This document shows positions 1 through 7,740 of a stretch of 64,000 bases of DNA, piece after piece. The stretch covers positions 62,001 through 126,000 of the forward strand of contig NZ_MVBC01000003.1 of assembly GCF_002007105.1 (NCBI RefSeq). The letters are read 5' to 3'. Source of the DNA: Hymenobacter sp. CRA2. Lineage in GTDB: Bacteria > Bacteroidota > Bacteroidia > Cytophagales > Hymenobacteraceae. The notes under the pieces were generated by a model. That model made no database searches. It was given only the letters and a program-made list of their open reading frames with translations, and was not told the DNA's origin. Both the position numbers and the translations under genes were made by a program. The first letter of the stretch is position 1. Each line of letters begins with the position of its first letter.

Positions 1-230
1 GGGTGCACCTGGCCCTGCCCGCCGCCGACGATTTTGCGCACCTGCCCACGGGCGTGCGCCTGTTGCCCACGGCCCGGTTTGGCGGCCGCACCTACTCGAA
101 TGTATTGGAGTACGCCCGCATGGAGCCCCAGGCCCCCGGCCAGTGGCAACTGCGGCGGGTGTACTACACGAAGGAAAACGGCGTCGTGCGCTTCGAGGAA
201 GTGAGCGGCGCCGTCTGGACGCGGCAGTAA
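1..230 (+). CDS. C-terminal end of an unknown protein (partial)
   Basis: An open frame enters from the left edge and stops at 228-230, leaving about 75 residues. A GTG at position 3 is in frame, but the true start is probably upstream of the window. The visible part is soluble-looking, with aromatic and charged residues (for example RVYYTKENG) and no membrane segment. I do not recognise a family. A hairpin at 263-294 shortly after the stop fits a transcription end, which supports this being a real gene. Confidence 0.5.
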   Translation, partial: VHLALPAADDFAHLPTGVRLLPTARFGGRTYSNVLEYARMEPQAPGQWQLRRVYYTKENGVVRFEEVSGAVWTRQ

Positions 231-568
231 CGGCCGCGTTCGAATGGTGAGTGAAAATGGTGAAGCAGGCGGCACCCCTTGGGGCCGCCCGCTTTGCGTT
301 TAGGCCTGTAGGTTCTTGGCCGGATTGGGTGCGAAAAAGGCCGATAGGTGGGGCACAAGGCCAGGCACCAGCAGGCGCAATAAACAGAACGCCCCGTCCC
401 ATCACGATTGGGCTACCGGCTATTGAAATATACCCAGCGGAAAAGCACTACAATTAATTCCTGCTCAACGCTATTAAATCCTCGTTATCTTCCAAATTAT
501 GAATAACTTGTGCCGCCCAAACTGCGGGCATGGTCTATTTCTCTTCTTTTACCTTCTATTGCACGCCT
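231..568. other. Intergenic region, 338 bases
   Basis: This gap separates the partial first gene from the secreted protein starting at 569. It contains the terminator-like hairpin at 263-294 and then becomes markedly more AT-rich (about 430-560), as expected for a promoter region. I could not match a convincing TAnnTTTG/TTG promoter pair. A 68-codon frame at 251-457 overlaps the hairpin and has no recognisable content, so I treat it as chance. Confidence 0.5.
263..294 (+). terminator. Terminator-like hairpin
   Basis: An imperfect inverted repeat pairs AAGCAGGCGGC-A-CCCC with GGGGCCGCCCGCTT across a two-base TT loop, with one mismatch and one bulge. It lies about 30 bases after the first stop codon and is followed by TGCGTTT. 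Confidence 0.5.
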
Positions 569-1774
569 ATGCGCGCTACTTCTACCCTTCTTGGAATTGC
601 CCTGTTGCTATCCGCCGCTGCGAAGGCTCAGAGTATTGATCCACAAAAAATCACCTTCGACTACGTGCGCTTGCCGCTGGTAGCCGTGCCCGCCGGCACC
701 CACACCTTCATGCCCGAGGTAGTGCTGCGCTACGAAGACGCCGTGAAGCAGCAAAAGGCTGACCGCGAGCAAGCCGTCACCGACGCCAAAGCCAAGGCGG
801 AAAAAGAGAAACAGGAGTACAAGGCGCAGTCGTTTGGCGCCAAGGCCCTGAACCGCATCGTACTTGATGAGCGTAAGCCCGGCGACGCCGTCATCCCGCC
901 CGCCGACTACACCGCGCAGGTGTACGACGCCAAGACCCTGGCCTCGACGTACGTGAGCCTGAGCGGCCTGCAACGGGCGCAGGGCACCGACGGTGACCTG
1001 CGCGTTACGGTGAGCGTTGATGGCTTCACGCAGGGCCCCATCACCCCGCTGGCGGTGCAGGGCACCCAGGTAAAGCTGGGCGGAGTATCCACGGGCGACG
1101 GTATCCGGCACGCCTACGAAGTGTCGTATAAGCTGCCCATCGCGGTGAAGGTGACGGCCAAGGACGGCACCGTGCTCCTCGACGAACTGGTGGAAGCCAC
1201 CAACACCTACACCAAAGCCAAAACCGAAGCTTTTGCCACGGAGGAAGGCCTGAACAAGTACTGGCGCGCCAACCAGAATGCTTTCATGCGCCAGCTGGAC
1301 GAGACGCAGCTGAAGGCCAACATGAAGCTGGCCACCGAGTACCTGGATAACAAGCTCGGCCAACGCCCCGTCACCCGCAACACCTCCATCGTGGTGGTAA
1401 CGGACAAGAAAGTCAACTACGACGAATTCCCGCAGGCCTATGAGAAGGCCCTGATGGGCTACAAGCTGCTGGCCGACCCGAGCCGCACCGCCGACGCCCA
1501 AAAGCAGATCGGCGAAGCCATAGCGCTGTGGAATAAGGCGCTGGCCGAGTCGAACCCCAAGGACAAGAAAGCCCGCATCGACGAAAAGGTAACCGCCGCC
1601 ACGCTCTTCAACGCCGCCGAGGCCAACCTGTGGCTCAACAACTTCGACGAAGCCGAGCGGCTGCTGGCCAAGCTGAAGCTGCTGGACATCTCGCGCTACA
1701 ACGAGCTGGCCAAGGAGCTGAGCGTGGTGGTGCAGGACCAGCGCACCCGCTACACCGTCAACAAGAAAAGCTAA
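569..1774 (+). CDS. Secreted protein of unknown function with coiled-coil and TPR-like segments
   Basis: The ATG at 569 gives a classic signal peptide (MRATSTLLGIALLLSAAAKAQ, cleavage after AKA or AQ), so I prefer it to the in-frame ATG at 530. The mature part of about 380 residues has a charged Lys/Glu/Ala helix near residues 70-100 (EKEKQEYK), then a beta-rich middle, then a helical C-terminus (about 290-400) with TPR-like spacing and the phrase NAAEANLWLNNFDEAERLL. There is no lipobox and no catalytic motif. It is probably a periplasmic or surface protein. I do not know its function. It stands alone, with a strong hairpin after its stop. Confidence 0.75.
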   Translation: MRATSTLLGIALLLSAAAKAQSIDPQKITFDYVRLPLVAVPAGTHTFMPEVVLRYEDAVKQQKADREQAVTDAKAKAEKEKQEYKAQSFGAKALNRIVLDERKPGDAVIPPADYTAQVYDAKTLASTYVSLSGLQRAQGTDGDLRVTVSVDGFTQGPITPLAVQGTQVKLGGVSTGDGIRHAYEVSYKLPIAVKVTAKDGTVLLDELVEATNTYTKAKTEAFATEEGLNKYWRANQNAFMRQLDETQLKANMKLATEYLDNKLGQRPVTRNTSIVVVTDKKVNYDEFPQAYEKALMGYKLLADPSRTADAQKQIGEAIALWNKALAESNPKDKKARIDEKVTAATLFNAAEANLWLNNFDEAERLLAKLKLLDISRYNELAKELSVVVQDQRTRYTVNKKS

Positions 1775-1816
1775 GCCTGCGGCGGCGCCCTGCACCGCCA
1801 GCTGCTTGGTAATTCC

Positions 1817-1856
1817 AGCAAAGACGTCCCGGCCATACGGCCGGGACGTCTTTGCT
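1817..1856 (+). terminator. Strong intrinsic terminator
   Basis: A perfect 18-base stem (AGCAAAGACGTCCCGGCC and its complement) with a four-base loop ATAC lies 42 bases after the stop at 1774. The stem ends in a T-rich tract on the plus strand (TTTGCTTATA). It closes the upstream single-gene unit. Confidence 0.8.
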
Positions 1857-1996
1857 TATAGGCCCGGGATTGCGCGGTTGCCGAAGCTCAAAGCCGAGCA
1901 TCCTGGCTGCGCATGAGTGGGCAGGCGCAGAGGAGCGGGCAAAATCCGTAGCTTACCTCCTACGCTCCTGGTTCCCATCTCACACGCTTTGTTCTT

Positions 1997-3619
1997 ATGC
2001 TCGGTCTGATGATGCAGACGCCGCTGCGCATTGCGGCACTGCTCGAACACGCCGCCAAGTGGCACGCCGACACCGAAATTGTGTCGCGCAACACCGAGGG
2101 CGGCCTGCACCGCTACACCTACCACCACGCCCACCTGCGGGCCCAGCAGCTGGCCAACGCCCTGGCGGCCCTGGGTATCGGCCCCGGCGACCGGGTGGCC
2201 ACGCTGGCGTGGAACAACCACCGTCACTTCGAGCTGTACTACGCGGTATCGGGCATGGGCGCGGTGTGCCACACCATCAACCCGCGCCTGTTTGCCGATC
2301 AGCTCCTGTTCATCATCAACGACGCGCAGGACCGACTGCTGTTCTTCGACCTGACTTTTCTGCCACTAGTGGAAAAACTGGCGCCGCACTGCCCGCAGGT
2401 GGAACACTGGGTACTGATGACCGACCGCGCCCACCTGCCTGCTGCCACGGCCCTGCCCAGCCTGCTTTGCTACGAGGACCTGCTGGCCGCTCAAGCCGCC
2501 GCGTACGAGTGGCCGGTGTTCGACGAGTATACGGCTTCCTCGCTGTGCTACACCTCCGGCACCACCGACCAGCCCAAGGGCGTGCTCTACTCCCACCGCT
2601 CCACGCTGCTGCACAGCTACGCGGCCTCCCTGCCCGACTGCTTCAACTGCTCCTCCCGCGACGTGGTGCTGCCCGTGGTGCCCATGTTCCACGTCAACGC
2701 TTGGGGCATTCCGTACATGGTGCCGCTGAACGGCTGCAAGCTGGTGCTGCCCGGCCCGGGCCTCGACGCGGCCTCGCTCTACGAGCTGTTTGAGCAGGAA
2801 GGCGTCACGTTTTCGGCGGGGGTGCCCACCATCTGGTTCGGGCTGCTACAGTACATGCGCGAGGGGCAACGGCAGTTCGGCACGCTCCGGCGCATGATTG
2901 TGGGCGGGGCCGCCTGCCCGCCGGCGCTGCTCCAAGCCTTTGCCGACGAGCTGCACGTGGAAATCCGCCACGCTTGGGGCATGACGGAAACCTCGCCGCT
3001 GGGCACCGTCAGCACGCTGAAGAGCAAGCACCTCGCGCTGCCGGCCGAGGAGCAGCAAGCCCTGCGCAACAAGCAGGGCCGCGTCATTTTCGGCGTCGAC
3101 ATGAAAATAGTGGACGACCAGGGCCAGGAACTGCCGCACGACGGCGTGGCCTTCGGCGACCTGCTGGTGCGCGGGCCCTTCATCGTGGGCGACTATTTCC
3201 ACGCCGCGCAGCCCGGGCAGCTTACCCAGAACGGCTGGTTTCGCACCGGCGACGTGGCCACCATCGACGCGGACGGCTTCATGCAGATAACCGACCGCTC
3301 CAAGGACGTCATCAAATCGGGCGGCGAGTGGATTTCGAGCATTGCGCTGGAAAACCTGGCCGTGGCGCACCCGGCCGTGGCCGAAGCGGCCGTCATCGGG
3401 GTGCCGCACCCGAAGTGGAGCGAGCGGCCCCTGCTGCTGGTGGTGCGCAAGCCCGGCCAGGACGTATCGGCGGCGGAGCTGCTACGCTTCTACGAGGGCA
3501 AGGTGGCGCCGTGGTGGGTGCCCAACGCCGTAGAATTCGTGGATCAGCTGCCGCACACGGCCACCGGCAAGCTGCTCAAGACCCAGCTGCGCCAGGATTT
3601 TGCCGGCTACAAGCTTTAA
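1997..3619 (+). CDS. Acyl-CoA synthetase (AMP-forming fatty acid-CoA ligase)
   Basis: This 540-residue protein belongs to the ANL adenylating family. It activates a carboxylic acid, probably a medium- or long-chain fatty acid, to an acyl-AMP and then to acyl-CoA in the cytoplasm. Visible motifs in order are the phosphate-binding loop [11 protein letters not shown] (about 183-195, with Asp where Gly is usual after TSGTT), WGMTETSP (about 323-330), GWFRTGD (about 412-418), the hinge region KSGGEWIS (about 440) and the C-terminal lysine loop TATGKLLK (about 520). The length is typical of AlkK/FadD-like ligases. The chain length of the substrate cannot be read from the sequence. The gene is monocistronic by context. 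Its stop codon lies inside the left arm of the palindromic element at 3617-3789. Confidence 0.92.
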   Translation: MLGLMMQTPLRIAALLEHAAKWHADTEIVSRNTEGGLHRYTYHHAHLRAQQLANALAALGIGPGDRVATLAWNNHRHFELYYAVSGMGAVCHTINPRLFADQLLFIINDAQDRLLFFDLTFLPLVEKLAPHCPQVEHWVLMTDRAHLPAATALPSLLCYEDLLAAQAAAYEWPVFDEYTASSLCYTSGTTDQPKGVLYSHRSTLLHSYAASLPDCFNCSSRDVVLPVVPMFHVNAWGIPYMVPLNGCKLVLPGPGLDAASLYELFEQEGVTFSAGVPTIWFGLLQYMREGQRQFGTLRRMIVGGAACPPALLQAFADELHVEIRHAWGMTETSPLGTVSTLKSKHLALPAEEQQALRNKQGRVIFGVDMKIVDDQGQELPHDGVAFGDLLVRGPFIVGDYFHAAQPGQLTQNGWFRTGDVATIDADGFMQITDRSKDVIKSGGEWISSIALENLAVAHPAVAEAAVIGVPHPKWSERPLLLVVRKPGQDVSAAELLRFYEGKVAPWWVPNAVEFVDQLPHTATGKLLKTQLRQDFAGYKL

Positions 3620-3789
3620 TCACGGATTTAGACGGATTCGTCGGATTTCACGGATTCTGTGGACGATTATCGTTCAAGGTAATGACTGTTAAACATGAGT
3701 GGTGCCACGGCTTAAAACCGTGGCACCACTCATGTTTAATCGGCTACAAAATCCGTGGAATCCGATCAATCCGTCTGAATCCGTGATTA
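3617..3789. repeat. Nested palindromic element between convergent genes
   Basis: Two inverted 40-base arms (3617-3656 and 3750-3789; 36 of 40 positions pair) enclose a perfect 22-base inverted repeat (3689-3710 and 3718-3739) with a seven-base loop. Each outer arm begins with TAATCACGGATT read inward, and contains the stop codon of its flanking gene: TAA at 3617-3619 on plus, and TAA at 3787-3789 on minus. The core GGTGCCACGG...CCGTGGCACC recurs at 6317-6347, which suggests a dispersed repeat family and not a unique terminator. Confidence 0.8.
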
Positions 3790-4971
3790 TACTTTGATGA
3801 AGATTCGGCGGCGGTACATCCACCAGAGCAGCAGCGTCCAGATGGCCAGGTAGACCAGCGCCCAGGCCAGCGAAGCGTGGTAAGGATTGGAGATATGAGC
3901 TGTGAATAGATGCTCGTAGAGCCAATCCCGCACGGCGAATTTCTGCCCGGCAGCGTTCTTTAGCTTGATTTTATGCAGCAGGCGGTCCACCACTTCGGAA
4001 AGAAAAAAGGCCGTAATGGCATTGCTTCCAAACCAGAGCAGCGGGATGGCCCAGCGGCGGCGCGCCTGCACGTCGCAGAGCCAGTAGAGCGTCGCCAGCG
4101 ACGCGGCCGCAATGCCACCGGTGTAGAGTACGTAGGAGCTGGTCCAGAGCTGCTTGTTGATCGGAAACCAGCCGTCCCAAATCAGTCCCAGCACAATCAG
4201 CCCCGTGCCCGCCACAAACAGCCACGCCGTTTGGACGGCGGGCGCGGCGGCCCGGCGCAGCCACTGCGCGGCCAGGACGCCGAGCAGGCCCGTACCAATG
4301 GCCGGCAGGGTACTCAGCAGCCCCTCGGGGTCCCAGCCTTGCTGGTCCTGGTAGAGGTGGCGTTTGGTAAACACGAGGCGGTCGAGCCAAGCGCCAAGGT
4401 TGGTGGCCGGCTCCAGGTTGGCAGCCCCGACGCCGGGCACTGGTACCAGTTGCAGCAGCACGTTGTAGCCGCCGAGCAGGCCCAGCAGCACCCACAGCTG
4501 CGTGCGCCAGGTGGTGGTCAGAAACAGCGCGCTGCAGGCGAAAAACACCAGCCCGATGCGCTGCAAAATGCCCGGTATGCGGAACGAGGTGAAGTAGAAG
4601 TTGGGAATCAGGTCCAGCAGAATACCCAGCAGAATCAGTACGGCCGCCCGCCGCGCCACGCGCCGCAGCACCGGCCCGAGTGGACCTCCCTGGCGCTTCA
4701 CGCCGCCCAGCGCGTACACCAACGACACGCCTACGATGAAGAGGAAACTGGGAAACACCAGGTCGCCGGGGCGGCAGCCGTGCCAGGGCGCGTGCGAAAT
4801 GGGCACGTAGTAATGCTGCCAGTCGCCGGCGCTGTTCACCAGGATCATGCCCACCACGGCCAGCCCACGGAATACGTCGAGCGAAACCAGGCGGCTGGGG
4901 CCCGCCACCGGGCTGGCCGAGTCTAACTGATCGGGAGCAGCGGCAGCGCGGCTACTAGTCGAAAGAAGCAT
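3787..4971 (-). CDS. NagX/HGSNAT-like membrane acyltransferase, copy 2
   Basis: A 394-residue polytopic membrane protein of the COG4299 family (heparan-alpha-glucosaminide N-acetyltransferase-like; NagX in some N-acetylglucosamine pathways). It carries the family opening RLVSLDVFRG (about 27-36), a loop with a conserved His in SHAPWHGCRPGDLVFP, and FLFIVGVSLVYAL followed by GVKRQGGPLGP. Many hydrophobic segments follow and the C-terminus is basic (YRRRIFIKV). The frame is open much further upstream, but that extension overlaps the neighbouring paralogue, so I start at the ATG at 4969-4971. The family is thought to move an acetyl group across a membrane onto an amino sugar. The bacterial role is not settled. 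The neighbouring gene (5025-6206) is a close paralogue in the same orientation. Confidence 0.85.
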   Translation of the reverse strand: MLLSTSSRAAAAPDQLDSASPVAGPSRLVSLDVFRGLAVVGMILVNSAGDWQHYYVPISHAPWHGCRPGDLVFPSFLFIVGVSLVYALGGVKRQGGPLGPVLRRVARRAAVLILLGILLDLIPNFYFTSFRIPGILQRIGLVFFACSALFLTTTWRTQLWVLLGLLGGYNVLLQLVPVPGVGAANLEPATNLGAWLDRLVFTKRHLYQDQQGWDPEGLLSTLPAIGTGLLGVLAAQWLRRAAAPAVQTAWLFVAGTGLIVLGLIWDGWFPINKQLWTSSYVLYTGGIAAASLATLYWLCDVQARRRWAIPLLWFGSNAITAFFLSEVVDRLLHKIKLKNAAGQKFAVRDWLYEHLFTAHISNPYHASLAWALVYLAIWTLLLWWMYRRRIFIKV

Positions 4972-4983
4972 AGGGATAAAGAA

Positions 4984-5008
4984 AAAGCCGCTCGGCGGGA
5001 GCGGCTTC
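4984..5008 (-). terminator. Terminator-like hairpin just upstream of a start codon
   Basis: On the minus strand a nine-base stem AAGCCGCTC/GAGCGGCTT with a seven-base loop is followed by TTTTTC. It lies about 17 bases after the stop of the upstream paralogue (5025) and only about 12 bases before the ATG of the downstream one (4971). It could end transcription of the first paralogue or act as an attenuator for the second. Confidence 0.65.
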
Positions 5009-5024
5009 GAACTTACGGCGCGAA

Positions 5025-6206
5025 TCAGACTTTGATGATGACGCGCTTGTGGTACATCCACCACAAAATGCCCATCCACAGCAGCACCAGCGTGAGAGCC
5101 CCGGCCAGCGAGGCATTGCGCGGGTCGGCGAAGAAGGGCACGAAGCCGTGCTGGTACAGCCATTCCTTCATCCCGATTTCCTTGCCCCCGGCGCCGGGCA
5201 TCTTGATCAGGCTGAGGATGCGCGGAATCAGGCCCGAGAGGAAGAACACGGTAATGGCGTTGACGCCGTAGACCAGAAAGGGCTTGATCCAGCCGCGCCA
5301 GCCCTGCACGTCGCAGAGCCAGTAGAGGGTAGCCAGGGCACATACTGCTATGCCACCGGCGTAGAGCACGTATGAGCTGGTCCACAGGCTTTTATTAATG
5401 GGGAACCAGCTGTTCCAGATCAGCCCCAGCACGATAAACAAGGCTCCGTCGACAAACAGCCACACCACTTTCTCGGCCGGCTGCACATCGCGCCGACGCA
5501 GCCACTGCGCGGTGATGACGCCCAGCAGCCCGGTACCGATGGCCGGCAGGGTACTCAGCAGGCCTTCCGGGTCCCAGGTTTTGCTGGATTTCCACAGGTG
5601 CGCCTCGGTGAGCAGGGTGCGGTCGAGCCAGGCGCCGAGGCCGTGGCCGGGCAACAATAGGGCCTGGGTTTCGCCGGGCGCCGGCACGAGTTGCAGCAGC
5701 ACGTTGTAGCCGACGAGCAGCCCCGCCAGCACCCACAGCTGCGTGCGGCGCGAGGTGGTCAGAAACAAGGCGCTGCAGGCGAAAAACACCAGCCCGATGC
5801 GCTGCAGCACGCCCAGAATGCGCACCGTGCTGAAATCGAACTTCGGAAACAACGACAGAAACAAGCCCAGGGCAAAGAGCACGGCGGCCCGCCGCGCCAC
5901 GCGCGCCAGCACCGGCCCAAGCGGGCCTCCCTGGCGCTTTACCCCGTCCAAAGCGTACACCAACGACACGCCCACGATGAAGAGGAAGAAGGGAAAAATC
6001 AGGTCGGTCGGCGTGCAGCCGTTCCACTCCGCGTGCTCCAGCGGGGCGTAGATGTGGCCCCAGTCGCCGGGGTTGTTCACTAGGATCATGGCCATGACGG
6101 TGATGCCCCGGAACACATCGAGCGAGACGAGGCGCCCGGGCTGCGAGGCCTCGGCCAATGGCACCGCGTGGGTCGTTTCGACGGCGGCTTGGGTGGTGGT
6201 TTGCAT
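5025..6206 (-). CDS. NagX/HGSNAT-like membrane acyltransferase, copy 1
   Basis: A 393-residue paralogue of the gene at 3787-4971, with the same blocks: RLVSLDVFRG near the N-terminus, EHAEWNGCTPTDLIFP with the conserved His, FLFIVGVSLVYAL, and GVKRQGGPLGP. About ten hydrophobic stretches fit an inner-membrane acyltransferase of COG4299. The ATG at 6204-6206 (MQTTTQAAVETTH) is preferred over more distal in-frame starts, because the upstream extension is basic, Ser/Arg-rich and unlike the family. It lies downstream of the SusC-SusD pair on the same strand, about 200 bases from the susD stop. I infer a role with amino-sugar-containing glycans, from the family and from the nearby NagB-like fusion. 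The substrate is unknown. Confidence 0.87.
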   Translation of the reverse strand: MQTTTQAAVETTHAVPLAEASQPGRLVSLDVFRGITVMAMILVNNPGDWGHIYAPLEHAEWNGCTPTDLIFPFFLFIVGVSLVYALDGVKRQGGPLGPVLARVARRAAVLFALGLFLSLFPKFDFSTVRILGVLQRIGLVFFACSALFLTTSRRTQLWVLAGLLVGYNVLLQLVPAPGETQALLLPGHGLGAWLDRTLLTEAHLWKSSKTWDPEGLLSTLPAIGTGLLGVITAQWLRRRDVQPAEKVVWLFVDGALFIVLGLIWNSWFPINKSLWTSSYVLYAGGIAVCALATLYWLCDVQGWRGWIKPFLVYGVNAITVFFLSGLIPRILSLIKMPGAGGKEIGMKEWLYQHGFVPFFADPRNASLAGALTLVLLWMGILWWMYHKRVIIKV

Positions 6207-6316
6207 GACCAAAGATGAAAACGGATGCAGAAACGGACGGAACGAATGCCGTTCGGAAGATAATGCTATGGCTGCGCTACGCTGCTGGCCGTTTCGAAAA
6301 GTAAGGCTTAAAAATA

Positions 6317-6347
6317 GCGGTGCCACGACTTGAAGCCGTGGCACCGC
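6317..6347. repeat. Second copy of the GGTGCCACG palindrome
   Basis: An 11-base perfect inverted repeat (GCGGTGCCACG and its complement) with a nine-base loop ACTTGAAGC lies between the start of the acyltransferase and the end of susD. Its core matches the inner palindrome at 3701-3727, apart from a few loop bases. This supports a mobile or dispersed palindrome family. Confidence 0.7.
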
Positions 6348-6404
6348 CTGCACTGCCGAACGAATCTGCCTTATCCGTTCAAGCCATCCGTTTCCATCTG
6401 CGGC

Positions 6405-7718
6405 CTAGATGGCCGGGTCGGCGGGCGTGGCGGAGTTGTTTTCGCGCTCCACCCGCGGGTACGGCAGGAAGTTGCGGTTGCGCTCGGCGGCGGTGCCGGG
6501 GCCCGGCCGCCCGAAGCGGCGGTTGTCCTCCAGACGGAAGCCCTCAAAGGCCAGCTCCACCTGCCGCTGGCGGTAGATTTCCGTCAGGATGGCGTCCTGG
6601 GTCTGCGGACCGGCGTAGGCCGCCAGCCCGGCGCCGGGAGGGGCCGTGGGAAACCCGTTGGCCGTAGTAGCCGCGGCGGTGCTGGTGCGCACCCGGTTTA
6701 GCTCGGTTACGGCGTTGGGCAGGTCGCTTTTGCGGGCGTAGGCCTCGGCCCGGATCAGCAGCATCTCGCCCGGCACGTACACGGGGATGGGCGCACTGGC
6801 GGCGGTATAGAAGCCGGTGCCGCGGTTTTGGGTGGCCGTAGGTGCGGCGCGGGTGTAGAACGGAATGCGCCGGTCGCCGGCCTCGGGCGCCAGCGCCGCG
6901 GGCAGGCCCAGGTTCACATCGGTAGGCTCGAAGACGTTGCGGTTGCCGAACGAGGTTTCGAACAGCGGATTGCGGGTGTTTTCGTCGAAGCTGAACACCG
7001 AGCGGCTAGCCAGGTCTACGCGGCCCGCGGCGGCCAGGGCCTTATCGTAGTCGCCGGCAAACAGGCTGTAGCGCGCAATGAGCGCCTGCAGGGTATTGGG
7101 CAGGTTGATGCCGGGCACGATTTTGCTGTTGAAGTCGGCCGACACGGGATTGGCCGCCAGCTGCGTGGCGGCGTCCTCCAGCTGCGTCACGGCCGCTTGC
7201 AGCAGCTGCGCCCGCGGCACGAAGGCGGCGTTTTCGCCCGTGGTCAGCGGGGCCTGCTCGAAGAACTCGGCCAGCGTGCCCAGGGCCAGGGCGCGGAAGA
7301 TGCTGGCGTAGGCCACGATGCCGCTGCGCGTGCCGGGGTCGGCGGCGTTGCCAGCGTTGGCCAGCACCAGGTCGGCGTTGGAGCGGATAAGCTGGCATTG
7401 GCTCCAGAGGTTGCGCGCCACGGCGTTGCTGTTGGTCAGGTTGCCGCCGCCCAGGCTCACGTTGTACTCCTCGATGTTGCCCACGTTGAGGATGGTCAGC
7501 TCGCGGGTGGTCAGCCCGCCAGCGGCCACCCGGTTGTAGAGTACGCTCACGAAGCCGTTGGTGGTGTAGCGGTACTGCAGCCCGTTGCAGACGGTGATAA
7601 GCCCGTCGGCGGAGGTGATGACCTGCCCCTCGCTGGCCGAGCTGGGGTTCAGGTAGTCTTTGTTGCAGCTGCCCAGGCCCAGCCCGAGCAGGGCCAGCAG
7701 CAGGATGTATCGTTTCAT
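6405..7718 (-). CDS. SusD/RagB-family outer-membrane lipoprotein
   Basis: A 437-residue surface lipoprotein. The signal peptide ends in a lipobox (GLGSC, Cys18). The mature N-terminus NKDYLNPSS is typical of SusD. The helical TPR-like core is followed by the conserved C-terminal block with LLIRAEAYAR (about 310-320) and IYRQRQVELAFEGFR (about 390-405), hallmarks of RagB/SusD. SusD forms the lid of the SusC transporter and binds the glycan at the cell surface. It starts 22 bases after the end of the susC-like gene, so the two are co-transcribed. The ligand cannot be deduced from this protein alone. The downstream NagX-like genes make an amino-sugar glycan a reasonable guess. Confidence 0.93.
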   Translation of the reverse strand: MKRYILLLALLGLGLGSCNKDYLNPSSASEGQVITSADGLITVCNGLQYRYTTNGFVSVLYNRVAAGGLTTRELTILNVGNIEEYNVSLGGGNLTNSNAVARNLWSQCQLIRSNADLVLANAGNAADPGTRSGIVAYASIFRALALGTLAEFFEQAPLTTGENAAFVPRAQLLQAAVTQLEDAATQLAANPVSADFNSKIVPGINLPNTLQALIARYSLFAGDYDKALAAAGRVDLASRSVFSFDENTRNPLFETSFGNRNVFEPTDVNLGLPAALAPEAGDRRIPFYTRAAPTATQNRGTGFYTAASAPIPVYVPGEMLLIRAEAYARKSDLPNAVTELNRVRTSTAAATTANGFPTAPPGAGLAAYAGPQTQDAILTEIYRQRQVELAFEGFRLEDNRRFGRPGPGTAAERNRNFLPYPRVERENNSATPADPAI

Positions 7719-7740
7719 GGGAAAAGCGCAGAAGTGGAGG

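Noticed and set aside
251-457. 68-codon open frame in the first intergenic region
   Set aside because: It spans the terminator-like hairpin, lacks a signal or domain and crosses a change in base composition.
608-1795. A 395-codon open frame antisense to the secreted protein at 569-1774
   Set aside because: Its composition is Gly/Val/Leu/His-rich with no recognisable domain, whereas the plus-strand frame has a signal peptide and balanced composition.
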